Source: Candidatus Zixiibacteriota bacterium (GTDB taxonomy: Bacteria > Zixibacteria > MSB-5A5 > GN15 > FEB-12). Taken from it: a stretch of DNA of 16,708 bases. This document shows, piece after piece, positions 8,121-15,032 of the stretch. The notes beneath the pieces were generated by a model that had not been told where the DNA came from, ran no database searches, and saw only the letters and a program-made list of their open reading frames with translations. The stretch is from contig JAMPYH010000016.1 of assembly GCA_023700785.1 (NCBI GenBank), forward strand, positions 1 to 16,708, given 5' to 3'. Position numbers and translations under genes: made by a program. The first letter of the stretch is position 1. Every line of letters begins with the position of its first letter.

Positions 8121-8149
8121 TTGCCGAACAGGCGAGAACCGTTTTACAT
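8121..8149 (+). promoter_or_regulatory. Weak candidate promoter upstream of prfA
   Basis: TTGCCG (8121-8126), a 17-base gap and TTACAT (8144-8149) lie in the 75-base space before prfA. The -10 match is poor, so this is tentative; prfA may also be read from the rpmE promoter. Confidence 0.25.
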
Positions 8150-8171
8150 TCAACCCTGAAGAAGAATTACC

Positions 8172-9245
8172 ATGCTTGAAATAGTTGAACGACTGGAACA
8201 GCGGCTGGCCGCGCTTGATGAATCCCTCTCGGACCCGACGGTGGTCTCCGACCAGAAACGATTTATCGCGCTGAATCGCGAACGCCGCCAGCTTGCCGAT
8301 ACGCTTGAATCCGGGCGGCGCTACCGCCGGATCGCCAAGGGGATCGACGATGCTCGCGAGATCATCGCCTCCACAGAAGATCCCGAGATGGTTGCTTTGG
8401 CCACTGAAGAGCTTGAAGCTTTCGAAGCGCAGTTTGATGACGCTGAAAAGGAGTTCCGCTTCAAGTTGCTTCCCAAAGATCCCGAGGATGACAAATCGGC
8501 GGTCGTTGAGATCCGCGCCGGGACCGGCGGTGATGAAGCCGGCCTGTTCGCCGGCGATATCTACCGGATGTATCAACGCTACGCGGAAACGAAGCGGTGG
8601 AAACTGGAGATCCTCAGTTCCAGCCCGTCCGGCATGGGCGGGCTCAAAGAGATCATATTTTCGCTCGACGGCGAAGGAGCCTACGGCGCGATGAAGTACG
8701 AATCGGGGGTGCATCGCGTCCAGCGCGTACCGGCGACCGAAACACAGGGGCGGATCCATACGTCGGCGATAACCGTAGCTGTTTTCCCTGAAGCGGAGGA
8801 GATCGACATTGAGATCAAGGAAAACGAGATCAAGGTTGATGTCTATCGTTCATCCGGGCCGGGCGGTCAGTCGGTGAATACCACCGACTCCGCGGTCCGC
8901 ATCACGCATTTACCGAGCGGCATGGTGGTGACCTGCCAGGACGAAAAGTCGCAGCTCAAAAACAAGCAGAAAGCGCTCAAAGTGCTCCGTGCCCGATTGT
9001 ATGACCGGATGATCGCCGAGCGCCAGGCGAAACTCGCCGCCGAGCGTAAGTCGATGGTTTCGACCGGCGACCGATCCGCCAAGATCCGAACTTACAATTT
9101 CCCGCAATCGCGAGTGACCGACCATCGCATCAACCTGACCATATACGCCCTGCCGGATATTCTTGAAGGGAATGTCGATCCCCTGATCGAGCCGCTTCGC
9201 CAGCACGACCAGGAAGAGCGACTTCGCGCCGAAGCGGCAGTCTAA
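8172..9245 (+). CDS. prfA: Peptide chain release factor 1 (RF1)
   Basis: A 357-residue class I release factor that reads UAA and UAG stop codons and triggers peptide release. The codon-recognition tripeptide is PAT (187-189), which marks RF1; RF2 would carry SPF. The peptidyl-tRNA hydrolysis motif GGQ is at 231-233 within SSGPGGQSVNTTDSAV, with Q233 the expected N5-methylation site for PrmC. N-terminal helices (1-110) match domain 1, and the length is normal. The ATG at 8172 is preceded by a poor GA-rich Shine-Dalgarno. The modifying enzyme gene prmC lies just 1 kb downstream, separated by one membrane-protein gene. Confidence 0.98.
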   Translation: MLEIVERLEQRLAALDESLSDPTVVSDQKRFIALNRERRQLADTLESGRRYRRIAKGIDDAREIIASTEDPEMVALATEELEAFEAQFDDAEKEFRFKLLPKDPEDDKSAVVEIRAGTGGDEAGLFAGDIYRMYQRYAETKRWKLEILSSSPSGMGGLKEIIFSLDGEGAYGAMKYESGVHRVQRVPATETQGRIHTSAITVAVFPEAEEIDIEIKENEIKVDVYRSSGPGGQSVNTTDSAVRITHLPSGMVVTCQDEKSQLKNKQKALKVLRARLYDRMIAERQAKLAAERKSMVSTGDRSAKIRTYNFPQSRVTDHRINLTIYALPDILEGNVDPLIEPLRQHDQEERLRAEAAV

Positions 9246-9261
9246 CCGGGAGCAGACAACT

Positions 9262-10263
9262 GTGAAGTTTTTCCGACTGATCGCGGCGATTCTCCTGACC
9301 GCGGCGTTGCTGGTGATCGCCTCGCGCGCGTCGCGCGGCAAGCCTGAGTTCGTTTCATACAGCGAGAACGGCTACACCTTGAGCATGACTACGGTGCCGA
9401 AGTTCGCCGAGAACAGCAAAGTGCGGCTCGATGTCACCATCACCGGCGATCTGGTCAAAGCCAGGCCGATACTTCGGTACGCCCGGTCAGAACAGCAGGA
9501 TCTCGGGGATATCGCGACCTACCGGTCATTTCCCATGATCCAGGCGGACTCGACTACCGGCGCCTACTTCGCGGAGCTTTCAACCGGTGCGCGCGGCGGG
9601 AGGATCCAGTATTTCATTGAGATAGCGGATCGCGATGGCGAAGCGAAGGCGACATTCACCGGCTCGAATGGCAAACCGTTCTTCGTGAAGTACTTTGGCG
9701 AGGTGCCGCCAACGATCCTGATCTCGCATATCGCGTTCATGTTCGCGACCGTCTATTGCGTGGCGATGGCGTCGCTGCATTCTCTTTCGGTGATCCGTGG
9801 AACTGCCTCGGCAAAGACGATGCTCCAATATCTTCTCGCCGCGGTGGTAATGACCTTGATCGGCGGCTATCCGCTCGGTTTTGCCATGAACTGGTACGCG
9901 TTTGGCGGAATATGGGAAGGAGTGCCGTTTGGCACCGATGCCACCGACAACAAAACTCAGCTGCTCTTTGTCTATCTGATATTCGCGACCGTGATCGGAC
10001 TTGGCACACTTTCCGACAAAAAGTGTGGGCGAGACATCTTCCGGACAAAAGCGATCGGCTGGTTCGGACTGGGTGCGCTGATAGTCATGCTGCTCATTTA
10101 TCTGATCCCTCACTCTATTCAATTCAGCAGGCTGGTCACGTATTCCGTTTGTTATACGTTTATCGGGTTCTGGGCCCTTGTTTACTTGATCGGCTGGCTG
10201 ACCAGCCGCCATACCGTATCAGAGCTCAAGGATTCTTATGCACCGCGGAAAGTAATTCGATGA
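9262..10263 (+). CDS. Unrecognised six-TM membrane protein with an extracytoplasmic N-terminal domain
   Basis: I do not recognise this 333-residue protein. It has an N-terminal TM or signal-anchor segment (about 5-21). A beta-rich region of about 125 residues (26-150, ending in GGRIQYFIEIADRDG) looks like an Ig-like or fibronectin-like extracytoplasmic domain. Five more TM segments follow at about 153-172, 187-207, 233-250, 266-284 and 293-313. The loop between TM3 and TM4 contains WYAFGGIWEGVPFGTDATDN (211-230), rich in aromatic and Gly residues and likely the family's conserved motif. The start is GTG at 9262, with GGGAG at 9248-9252 and a 9-base spacing. Its stop overlaps the prmC start (ATGA), so prmC translation depends on reading this gene. 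A link to translation termination is possible only by position. Confidence 0.8.
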   Translation: MKFFRLIAAILLTAALLVIASRASRGKPEFVSYSENGYTLSMTTVPKFAENSKVRLDVTITGDLVKARPILRYARSEQQDLGDIATYRSFPMIQADSTTGAYFAELSTGARGGRIQYFIEIADRDGEAKATFTGSNGKPFFVKYFGEVPPTILISHIAFMFATVYCVAMASLHSLSVIRGTASAKTMLQYLLAAVVMTLIGGYPLGFAMNWYAFGGIWEGVPFGTDATDNKTQLLFVYLIFATVIGLGTLSDKKCGRDIFRTKAIGWFGLGALIVMLLIYLIPHSIQFSRLVTYSVCYTFIGFWALVYLIGWLTSRHTVSELKDSYAPRKVIR

Positions 10264-11126
10264 GTCCTTCGCTCGCCCCGTACATCAACGAAAAGACCCG
10301 TATCCTTGAGGCGGCCGGAATTGAGCAGGCTGAAGCGGAGGTAGAGCTGATCCTTTGTCACGTGCTCAATGTCGGTCGCATGGAACTGGTGCTGCATGGC
10401 GCGGAGCGGCTGACGCCTGATGTACGTGATCGGGTCGATGCCATTATCGAGCGGCGTGTTACGCGCTATCCGTTGCAACTGATCCTGGGCGAGTACTGGT
10501 TTTATGGCCGTAAGTTCAAAGTATCACCGGCCGTAATGGTTCCAGCGCCGGAAACTGAACTCCTTTGCGAGGCGGCGGTAGCCTTTGTGAAGAGGCAGAG
10601 ATTGGCATCACCCCGTATTCTCGATATCGGGGTTGGATCAGGAGTTATCTCGATCACCGCAGCGCTTGAGATCCCCGGCGCGACCTTGGTGGCGCTGGAT
10701 ATCTCACCCGACGCGATCGCCGTGGCGATCGAAAACGCGACCATGCTTGGCGTGCGAGACCGATTTGAGTTCCGAGAGTCCGATCTGTTCACGGCGCTCG
10801 GTAATGACGAGCGCTTCGACCTGATCCTCTCCAATCCGCCGTATATTTCCGAAGGAGATTACGCCGGACTTCCTCCCGAAGTACTTGCCGATCCGAAGGT
10901 TTCGCTCACTTCGGGCGAGGAGGGGATGGATCATATCATTGAGATCGTCAAGCATGCCCCAAATTACCTCATGCCGGGCGGGCGGATCATGTTTGAGATC
11001 GGGTATGACCAATCTGACAAAGTGACCAGGCTGGTCACTGCTGATTCACGGTATTCAGAGATAACGGTCCTCAAGGACCTTGCGGACATCGATAGGGTGG
11101 TAATCCTCGCCTGTGAGGCTCAGTAA
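10260..11126 (+). CDS. prmC: Release factor glutamine methyltransferase
   Basis: A 288-residue SAM-dependent enzyme that methylates the glutamine of the GGQ motif in RF1 and RF2. The N-terminal helical domain (1-85) for release-factor binding is followed by VPAPETELL, then motif I DIGVGSG (122-128), the acidic D in ALDIS, and the catalytic NPPY motif (192-195), which holds the substrate Gln. The frame is open far upstream (to 9756), but the family N-terminus begins at ATG 10260, which overlaps the upstream stop as ATGA. The stop overlaps nth as TAATG. Close linkage to prfA is the classical arrangement, here interrupted by one gene. Confidence 0.96.
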   Translation: MSPSLAPYINEKTRILEAAGIEQAEAEVELILCHVLNVGRMELVLHGAERLTPDVRDRVDAIIERRVTRYPLQLILGEYWFYGRKFKVSPAVMVPAPETELLCEAAVAFVKRQRLASPRILDIGVGSGVISITAALEIPGATLVALDISPDAIAVAIENATMLGVRDRFEFRESDLFTALGNDERFDLILSNPPYISEGDYAGLPPEVLADPKVSLTSGEEGMDHIIEIVKHAPNYLMPGGRIMFEIGYDQSDKVTRLVTADSRYSEITVLKDLADIDRVVILACEAQ

Positions 11127-11776
11127 TGGCGCGTGAATCGCTCGACGCCAAACGTGCTCGCGCGGTCAGGATCATCCGCGAGCTGCGAAGACTCTATCCC
11201 AAACCTCGCACTGTCCTGACCTACCGGTCCAAGTTTGAACTTTTGATCGCGGTCATTCTCTCCGCGCAGGCGACCGACAGCTCCGTCAACGCGGTCACAC
11301 CCCGATTGTTTGGTCGGTTCCCAACTCAGGGATCGCTCGCGTCGGCGGACTTGAGTGAATTGTCGGCGATACTCAAGCCGGTCGGTCTGGCGAACAGCAA
11401 AGCGAAGGCGATCAAAGAGACCGCCCGGATGATCCGTGACCAATTCGGTGGCGAAGTTCCTTCAACGGTCGAAGACCTAATGCTTCTCCGGGGCGTCGGC
11501 CGCAAGACGGCGCTGGTCGTGCTGGGGGAGGGGTTCGGCATCGCCGAAGGGATCGCGGTGGATACGCATGTCAATCGGGTCAGTCAGCGGCTCGGGTTCA
11601 CCAGGTACCAAGATCCAGTCAGGGTCGAAAGGGATCTGGTAGGGATCATTCAGCGAAAGGACTGGATCGCGACCAATCACCTGTTGATCTTTCACGGTCG
11701 CGCGACATGCAAGGCGCGAGTTCCACTCTGCTCCACGTGTATCGTCAACACACTATGTCCCAGCGCCAAAGAATAG
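11126..11776 (+). CDS. nth: Endonuclease III, DNA glycosylase/AP lyase
   Basis: A 216-residue base-excision-repair enzyme that removes oxidised pyrimidines and cleaves the abasic site. The helix-hairpin-helix LRGVGRKTA carries catalytic K127, and D146 in AVDTHVNR is the catalytic aspartate. The C-terminal cluster C195-x6-C202-x2-C205-x5-C211 binds [4Fe-4S] as in the classical enzyme. Length and order match E. coli Nth. The ATG overlaps the prmC stop by one base, so the two are translationally coupled. It is the last gene of the rpmE-prfA-prmC run; sodN follows after 91 bases. Confidence 0.97.
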   Translation: MARESLDAKRARAVRIIRELRRLYPKPRTVLTYRSKFELLIAVILSAQATDSSVNAVTPRLFGRFPTQGSLASADLSELSAILKPVGLANSKAKAIKETARMIRDQFGGEVPSTVEDLMLLRGVGRKTALVVLGEGFGIAEGIAVDTHVNRVSQRLGFTRYQDPVRVERDLVGIIQRKDWIATNHLLIFHGRATCKARVPLCSTCIVNTLCPSAKE

Positions 11777-11808
11777 GTTGGTTGAATAGATTTCCCGAAG
11801 GATCTCGT

Positions 11809-11840
11809 GAACCTCTTGGCAGCCACGGCTGTTTAAGCCG
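11809..11840 (+). promoter_or_regulatory. Candidate sodN promoter/operator with overlapping inverted repeats
   Basis: Two overlapping dyads occur: CAGCC-AC-GGCTG (11820-11831) and CGGCT-GTTTA-AGCCG (11826-11840). They cannot form at the same time. GAACC (11809-11813) and GTTTAA (11831-11836) are 17 bases apart, reminiscent of ECF-sigma promoters; a good sigma-70 pair is not visible. Transcription from here would give a leader of about 25 bases. No T-run follows, so a terminator for nth is unlikely. Confidence 0.35.
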
Positions 11841-11852
11841 GTAGCATTCGAG

Positions 11853-11858
11853 AAGGAG
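11853..11858 (+). promoter_or_regulatory. Shine-Dalgarno of sodN
   Basis: AAGGAG is 9 bases before ATG 11868. Another ATG at 11861 is only 2 bases away and opens a 29-codon frame in another phase, so 11868 is preferred. Confidence 0.7.
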
Positions 11859-11867
11859 AAATGGAAT

Positions 11868-12347
11868 ATGAAGAAGGTTTCAGTGATGGCATTGATGATT
11901 GTCGCGCTTGGATTGGCGTGGCTACCGTCCAGCTTGTCCGCGCATTGTGAAGTCCCCTGCGGTATCTTCGACGACTCCACGCGATTTGTGATGATCGCCG
12001 AAGATGTAAAGACGATCGAGAAGGCAATGGCCGAAATAGCGACGCTCTCCAAAGCGGCCGAGCCGAATTACAACCAGATCGTCCGCTGGGTGAATACCAA
12101 AGATGAGCACGCGCAGAAGATCATTGATATCTGCAGTCAGTACTTCCTGGCGCAGAGAGTCAAGGCGGTGGAGCCGGCCGATACGTCGTTTGCCGCGTAC
12201 CAGACCAAGCTGACCTTGCTGCATCAAATGATCGCCGCCGCGGTCAAGACGAAACAGACCACCGATCCGGCCAACGCTGCCAAGATCACCGGATTGGCCG
12301 AAAAGTTCAAGACAGCCTACTTTGGCGCGCACGGCCACGCGCACTAA
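11868..12347 (+). CDS. sodN: Exported nickel superoxide dismutase
   Basis: A 159-residue protein with a Sec signal peptide (1-25, ending SSLSA) directly followed by HCEVPCGIFDD. This matches the nickel hook HCxxPCxxY of NiSOD, which converts superoxide to oxygen and peroxide. His26, Cys27 and Cys31 of the precursor become His1, Cys2 and Cys6, the Ni ligands. Signal peptidase cleavage after Ala25 would by itself free the His1 amine needed for nickel binding, whereas Streptomyces uses a dedicated protease. Tyr9 of the hook is Phe here and Asp3 is Glu. The mature chain (134 residues) is longer than the 117 of Streptomyces and ends GAHGHAH. The remaining sequence is predicted helical, as in the four-helix NiSOD bundle. 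The protein should act in the periplasm or outside. It is followed by a strong terminator and faces a rubrerythrin gene. Confidence 0.88.
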   Translation: MKKVSVMALMIVALGLAWLPSSLSAHCEVPCGIFDDSTRFVMIAEDVKTIEKAMAEIATLSKAAEPNYNQIVRWVNTKDEHAQKIIDICSQYFLAQRVKAVEPADTSFAAYQTKLTLLHQMIAAAVKTKQTTDPANAAKITGLAEKFKTAYFGAHGHAH

Positions 12348-12370
12348 GAACCGGACACTGACGCCAAATG

Positions 12371-12400
12371 AAAACGGCGGAGTAATCACTCCGCCGTTTT
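12371..12400. terminator. Bidirectional intrinsic terminator between sodN and the rubrerythrin gene
   Basis: The arms AAAACGGCGGAGT (12371-12383) and ACTCCGCCGTTTT (12388-12400) are perfectly complementary over 13 bases around the loop AATC. The T-run on one strand and A-run on the other let it end transcription in both directions, fitting the convergent genes on each side. Confidence 0.93.
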
Positions 12401-12421
12401 CGCGTTACCTCAAACGGATGA

Positions 12422-12916
12422 TCAATAATCTTCGAGGTTGACCCACTCGGCGTTTTCCAGCCATGATTTCGGGCGATCCAGGAACTGGATGATATTTTGC
12501 ATCGTCACCCAGTGGCGATGCTCTTCATCGGCGATGTTGTTCAGGATCCTGGCTTGATCTGGTTTGCCTACCTCTTTGGCTTTTTCGCGATAGAAAGCCT
12601 CTGACTTCTTCTCAACTTCCTGGGCTTGCTGCCAGATCAGTTTTGCGTCCGGGGGAAACGCATAGTCGCGTTGATCGGCGCGGAGCGCCTCAAAGACATT
12701 CTTGACGGTAGTCAGGATCGTGGTCTTCTCCGCTTCCTTATATTCGGTGGCGTGACCATCGCGCAGAGCCTTGAATATGTTGTAATGCTTTTGCTCGTCG
12801 TCGGCCAACTCCAGCAGGATCTTTTTCAGCTCCGGCGAGTCTGCCTTGTTGGCATGCTCCACATAAAACAGGCGGCCATCCATCTCCATCTTCATCGCGT
12901 AATCGAATATATCCAC
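12422..12916 (-). CDS. Rubrerythrin-like ferritin-fold diiron protein without rubredoxin domain
   Basis: A 164-residue four-helix-bundle protein starting MDIFDYAMKMEMDG. The diiron ligands are all in place: E11 (KMEMDG), E41 and H44 (DDEQKH), E102 (EVEKKS), and E132 with H135 (EEHRH). Such proteins reduce hydrogen peroxide or sense/store iron in the cytoplasm. The C-terminal CxxC rubredoxin module of classical rubrerythrin is absent, so electrons must come from another donor. The start is GTG at 12916: the Shine-Dalgarno GAGGAG is 7 bases away and the family sequence begins there. The frame extends 22 codons further, to 12982, but those codons cover the likely promoter. Peroxide made by the convergent NiSOD is a plausible substrate class, though the compartments differ. 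Confidence 0.88.
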   Translation of the reverse strand: MDIFDYAMKMEMDGRLFYVEHANKADSPELKKILLELADDEQKHYNIFKALRDGHATEYKEAEKTTILTTVKNVFEALRADQRDYAFPPDAKLIWQQAQEVEKKSEAFYREKAKEVGKPDQARILNNIADEEHRHWVTMQNIIQFLDRPKSWLENAEWVNLEDY

Positions 12917-12923
12917 AGCGTCG

Positions 12924-12929
12924 CTCCTC
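12924..12929 (-). promoter_or_regulatory. Shine-Dalgarno that fixes the rubrerythrin start
   Basis: On the minus strand GAGGAG is read here, 7 bases before GTG 12916. This supports the shorter protein over a start at 12982. Confidence 0.75.
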
Positions 12930-12953
12930 AATAGAAGATTACATTTGTCCAGC

Positions 12954-12982
12954 AAAGTACAGGCGGGGGGAGCGAAAGTCAA
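12954..12982 (-). promoter_or_regulatory. Sigma-70 promoter of the rubrerythrin gene
   Basis: On the minus strand TTGACT (12982-12977) and TACTTT (12959-12954) are exactly 17 bases apart. Transcription would begin near 12947, leaving a leader of about 30 bases before GTG 12916. Confidence 0.6.
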
Positions 12983-13025
12983 CCCGGTATTGAGAAATAA
13001 TTCACATGATAGTAGGCTGGATAGT

Positions 13026-13038
13026 CCCCGGAACGGGG
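13026..13038. other. Short perfect inverted repeat next to the peptidase promoter
   Basis: CCCCG and CGGGG flank GAA. It ends 1 base before the candidate -35 box at 13040, a position suited to an operator. There is no direct evidence of a binding protein. Confidence 0.3.
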
Positions 13039-13039
13039 C

Positions 13040-13067
13040 TTGTGGATGCCAGATAAATGTCTATTAT
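13040..13067 (+). promoter_or_regulatory. Candidate promoter giving a leaderless peptidase mRNA
   Basis: TTGTGG (13040-13045) and TATTAT (13062-13067) are 16 bases apart. The expected start point, 6 to 8 bases after the -10 box, falls on or beside the ATG at 13074. No Shine-Dalgarno at a normal distance is present. Confidence 0.45.
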
Positions 13068-13073
13068 AGGGTT

Positions 13074-14051
13074 ATGCGAACAGTCCGGAATAGCTATCGC
13101 GCGCTGATCTTACTTATCTGCCTTGTCCTATGCGAACATTGGGGAATGGCGCAACCGGCTCCGTCGGAACATCCTCTGGCCAGACTCTATCTCGACAATC
13201 AAACCTATCTGCCAACCGTTGACAGCGCTCTGAGTCGAGCTCAGGCGCGACTGTCGGAATTGATCCATTGGAAACTTACTTACAAGCCAGACCTGTACGT
13301 CGTGGGTGATCTTGATAGGTTTACTGAACTCATTGGCGGGAAGTTTCCGGACTGGGGAGCCGCCGCGGCGATACCGTCGCGGCAACGAATTGTCATCAAG
13401 TCGCCTGATCGTTTCCCTTTGCAGAGGTCTTTGCCCGAGTTGGTGGCTCACGAGTATTCGCACCTTGTGCTGGCTGATCGCATGGGGATCCGTGAGGCGC
13501 CCCGGTGGCTCGATGAAGGGATGGCAATGTATGTTTCCGCCGAGTGGGGCTGGACGGACAATCTGGCGATGAGCAAAGCGGCGGTTTTCCGCCAGTTTGT
13601 GAAGCTCTCGGAGATCGACCGGGTCAATCGGTTTAACGCCGGCAAAGCGGGGGTCGCCTATTCCCAGTCGTTTCTCGCGGTAACATATCTCATTGACCAA
13701 TATGGCGCCGGGCCGCTTAATCTACTGCTGGATAATCTCGCGGCAGGCCAGCCGATGGACAGCGCGCTGATGCGTTCCACCGGCGCGCTGGAAGTTGAGT
13801 TCGAAAAAGAGTTTCAGGAATATCTCGCCAAACGATACAATGTAACGAGTCTCTTTATGGATACCATCTGGTTATGGATCTTTCTCGCGTTTGTGGTGAT
13901 TGTCGGCGGCTTTATCAAGTTCCGCCGCCGGAGGGAGTATTACCGTAAGTGGGAAGAACAGGAAAAACTCGAATCGACTGAGTTCGAGTACGGTCCCGGC
14001 AAAGCCGAAGAGTCTGACCCGGACGAGGACGACGAACCGTGGCGTCGGTAG
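13074..14051 (+). CDS. Membrane-anchored peptidase-MA-like zinc metalloprotease
   Basis: A 325-residue exported protein of the gluzincin 'peptidase MA-like' family. A signal peptide (about 1-27, hydrophobic core ALILLICLVLC) precedes an extracytoplasmic domain. HEYSH (126-130) gives two zinc ligands and the catalytic Glu127, and E148 in LDEGMAMY is the third ligand, so the site is intact. A TM segment (about 264-283) is followed by a basic then strongly acidic cytoplasmic tail ending near DPDEDDEPWRR. The substrate is unknown; cleavage of envelope proteins is likely. The frame continues upstream to 12945, but the signal peptide begins at ATG 13074. The gene overlaps the acyltransferase gene by 13 bases, so they are probably translated together. 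The homologue at 1-1374 has lost the zinc site. Confidence 0.88.
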   Translation: MRTVRNSYRALILLICLVLCEHWGMAQPAPSEHPLARLYLDNQTYLPTVDSALSRAQARLSELIHWKLTYKPDLYVVGDLDRFTELIGGKFPDWGAAAAIPSRQRIVIKSPDRFPLQRSLPELVAHEYSHLVLADRMGIREAPRWLDEGMAMYVSAEWGWTDNLAMSKAAVFRQFVKLSEIDRVNRFNAGKAGVAYSQSFLAVTYLIDQYGAGPLNLLLDNLAAGQPMDSALMRSTGALEVEFEKEFQEYLAKRYNVTSLFMDTIWLWIFLAFVVIVGGFIKFRRRREYYRKWEEQEKLESTEFEYGPGKAEESDPDEDDEPWRR

Positions 14052-14920
14052 CTCACGAGCTGGAGTATCTGGCGACCCTTGCCGGGATCAGGATCTCCAA
14101 CTCGCTTTCAGACCGATCGGCCGATCGGTTTGGCGCGGCGCTTGGAAACGTAATGTACCATTTGCTTGACTCTCGCCGGCAGATCGCGGTGGATAATCTC
14201 ACGCGGGCGCTGGGGAGTACTCTCTCGCGCGAGCGGATCGACCGTATAGCGCGACAGGTCTTTGCGAATGTCGGCAAAACGCTGGTCGAGTCGTCGCGTC
14301 TGCAGAAACTGGGGCGAGATCGAGCCGCGCGTATGGTCACCGGACCGGGCCGGGAGCTCTTCGACCGCGCGATGGCGAATGGTCGCGGCGCGATCCTGCT
14401 GACCGCGCATTTCGGCAACTGGGAGCTCCTCGGCGCCTGGCTCGCCTCACTCGGGTATCCGACTGACTTTGTCGTCGCGACCCAGCATAATCCCAAGGTC
14501 GATCGGTTACTTCAAGAGAACCGGCGAGCTCTCGGAGTCGAAGTGATCTCCACGGCGACTTCCGCACGGCCCGTCTTTAAGGCGCTTAAAGCGAATCACG
14601 TGATCGCGTTAGTGGCAGACCAGCATGCTCCGGGCGGGAGCCTGGTGCTTGACTTTTTCGGCCGGCCGGCCGCCTGGTCCAAAGGGCTGGCGCTTTTCTC
14701 TATCCGTTCCGAATCCCCGCTGATCCCGGTTCTTTTGCGCCGCGAGAGCTTCGACCGACATATCCTGATGCCGGGTGACCTGATTTTGCCACCCGATTCC
14801 GGCGACGAAGAGAAGGATATCGAGAGTATGATTGTCAAGTATCGCGGTTTTCTTGAGGCCGGAATTCGCGCCTATCCGGATCAATGGATGTGGACCCATC
14901 GCCGGTGGAAACTTGATTGA
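14039..14920 (+). CDS. LpxL/HtrB-type lysophospholipid (lipid A) acyltransferase
   Basis: A 293-residue inner-membrane-associated acyltransferase of the LpxL/LpxM family, which adds a secondary acyl chain to the lipid A precursor. The catalytic HX4E motif is HFGNWE (H124, E129). The ADQH segment (near 200) and the C-terminal YPDQWMWTHRRWK are family signatures. Length matches the family. The start is GTG 14039, 13 bases inside the peptidase gene, with GAGGA at 14025-14029 and a 9-base spacing. It implies an outer membrane with lipid A-like lipids, although some relatives acylate other glycolipids, so the exact acceptor is not proven. Confidence 0.92.
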   Translation: MASVAHELEYLATLAGIRISNSLSDRSADRFGAALGNVMYHLLDSRRQIAVDNLTRALGSTLSRERIDRIARQVFANVGKTLVESSRLQKLGRDRAARMVTGPGRELFDRAMANGRGAILLTAHFGNWELLGAWLASLGYPTDFVVATQHNPKVDRLLQENRRALGVEVISTATSARPVFKALKANHVIALVADQHAPGGSLVLDFFGRPAAWSKGLALFSIRSESPLIPVLLRRESFDRHILMPGDLILPPDSGDEEKDIESMIVKYRGFLEAGIRAYPDQWMWTHRRWKLD

Positions 14921-14973
14921 TTTGCAACCATTTGCGGCGCGAAACGTACTAAACGTGTTACGGCCGAACTTGA

Positions 14974-14989
14974 GGGCGCGCTGGCGCCC
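14974..14989. other. GC hairpin between the acyltransferase and adaptor genes
   Basis: GGGCGC and GCGCCC pair perfectly around GCTG. No T-run follows, so it is not a normal intrinsic terminator; it may be a pause site or mRNA structure in the 112-base gap. I see no convincing promoter here. Confidence 0.3.
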
Positions 14990-15032
14990 GCTTCTGAATC
15001 GCCCCCTGAATGGTGGGTAAGAAGGGAACTGT

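Noticed and set aside
9580..10212. Long open frame of 210 codons on the minus strand
   Set aside because: It is rich in Arg, His, Asp and Gln and lies opposite the membrane-protein gene; it looks like a codon-bias shadow with no motif.
9756..10259. Upstream extension of the prmC frame
   Set aside because: It runs antiphase through the membrane-protein gene, and the PrmC family N-terminus begins at 10260 with an ATGA overlap.
11861..11948. Short 29-codon frame starting at ATG 11861
   Set aside because: It is only 2 bases from the Shine-Dalgarno and overlaps sodN in another phase; the signal peptide and hook are in the 11868 frame.
12917..12982. Longer rubrerythrin start at 12982
   Set aside because: The added 22 residues are not family-like and overlap a good sigma-70 promoter, while GTG 12916 has a well-placed GAGGAG.
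12945..13073. Upstream extension of the peptidase frame to an ATG at 12945
   Set aside because: The extra 43 residues precede a clean signal peptide, lack hydrophobic or family character, and cover the divergent rubrerythrin promoter.
14660..14671. GGCCGGCCGGCC palindrome inside the acyltransferase gene
   Set aside because: It encodes normal residues (G-R-P-A) of the family in a GC-rich gene and has no second copy or context suggesting a regulatory role.
14942..14956. AAACGT direct repeat before the adaptor gene
   Set aside because: Two six-base copies 9 bases apart can occur by chance, and no promoter is recognisable around them.
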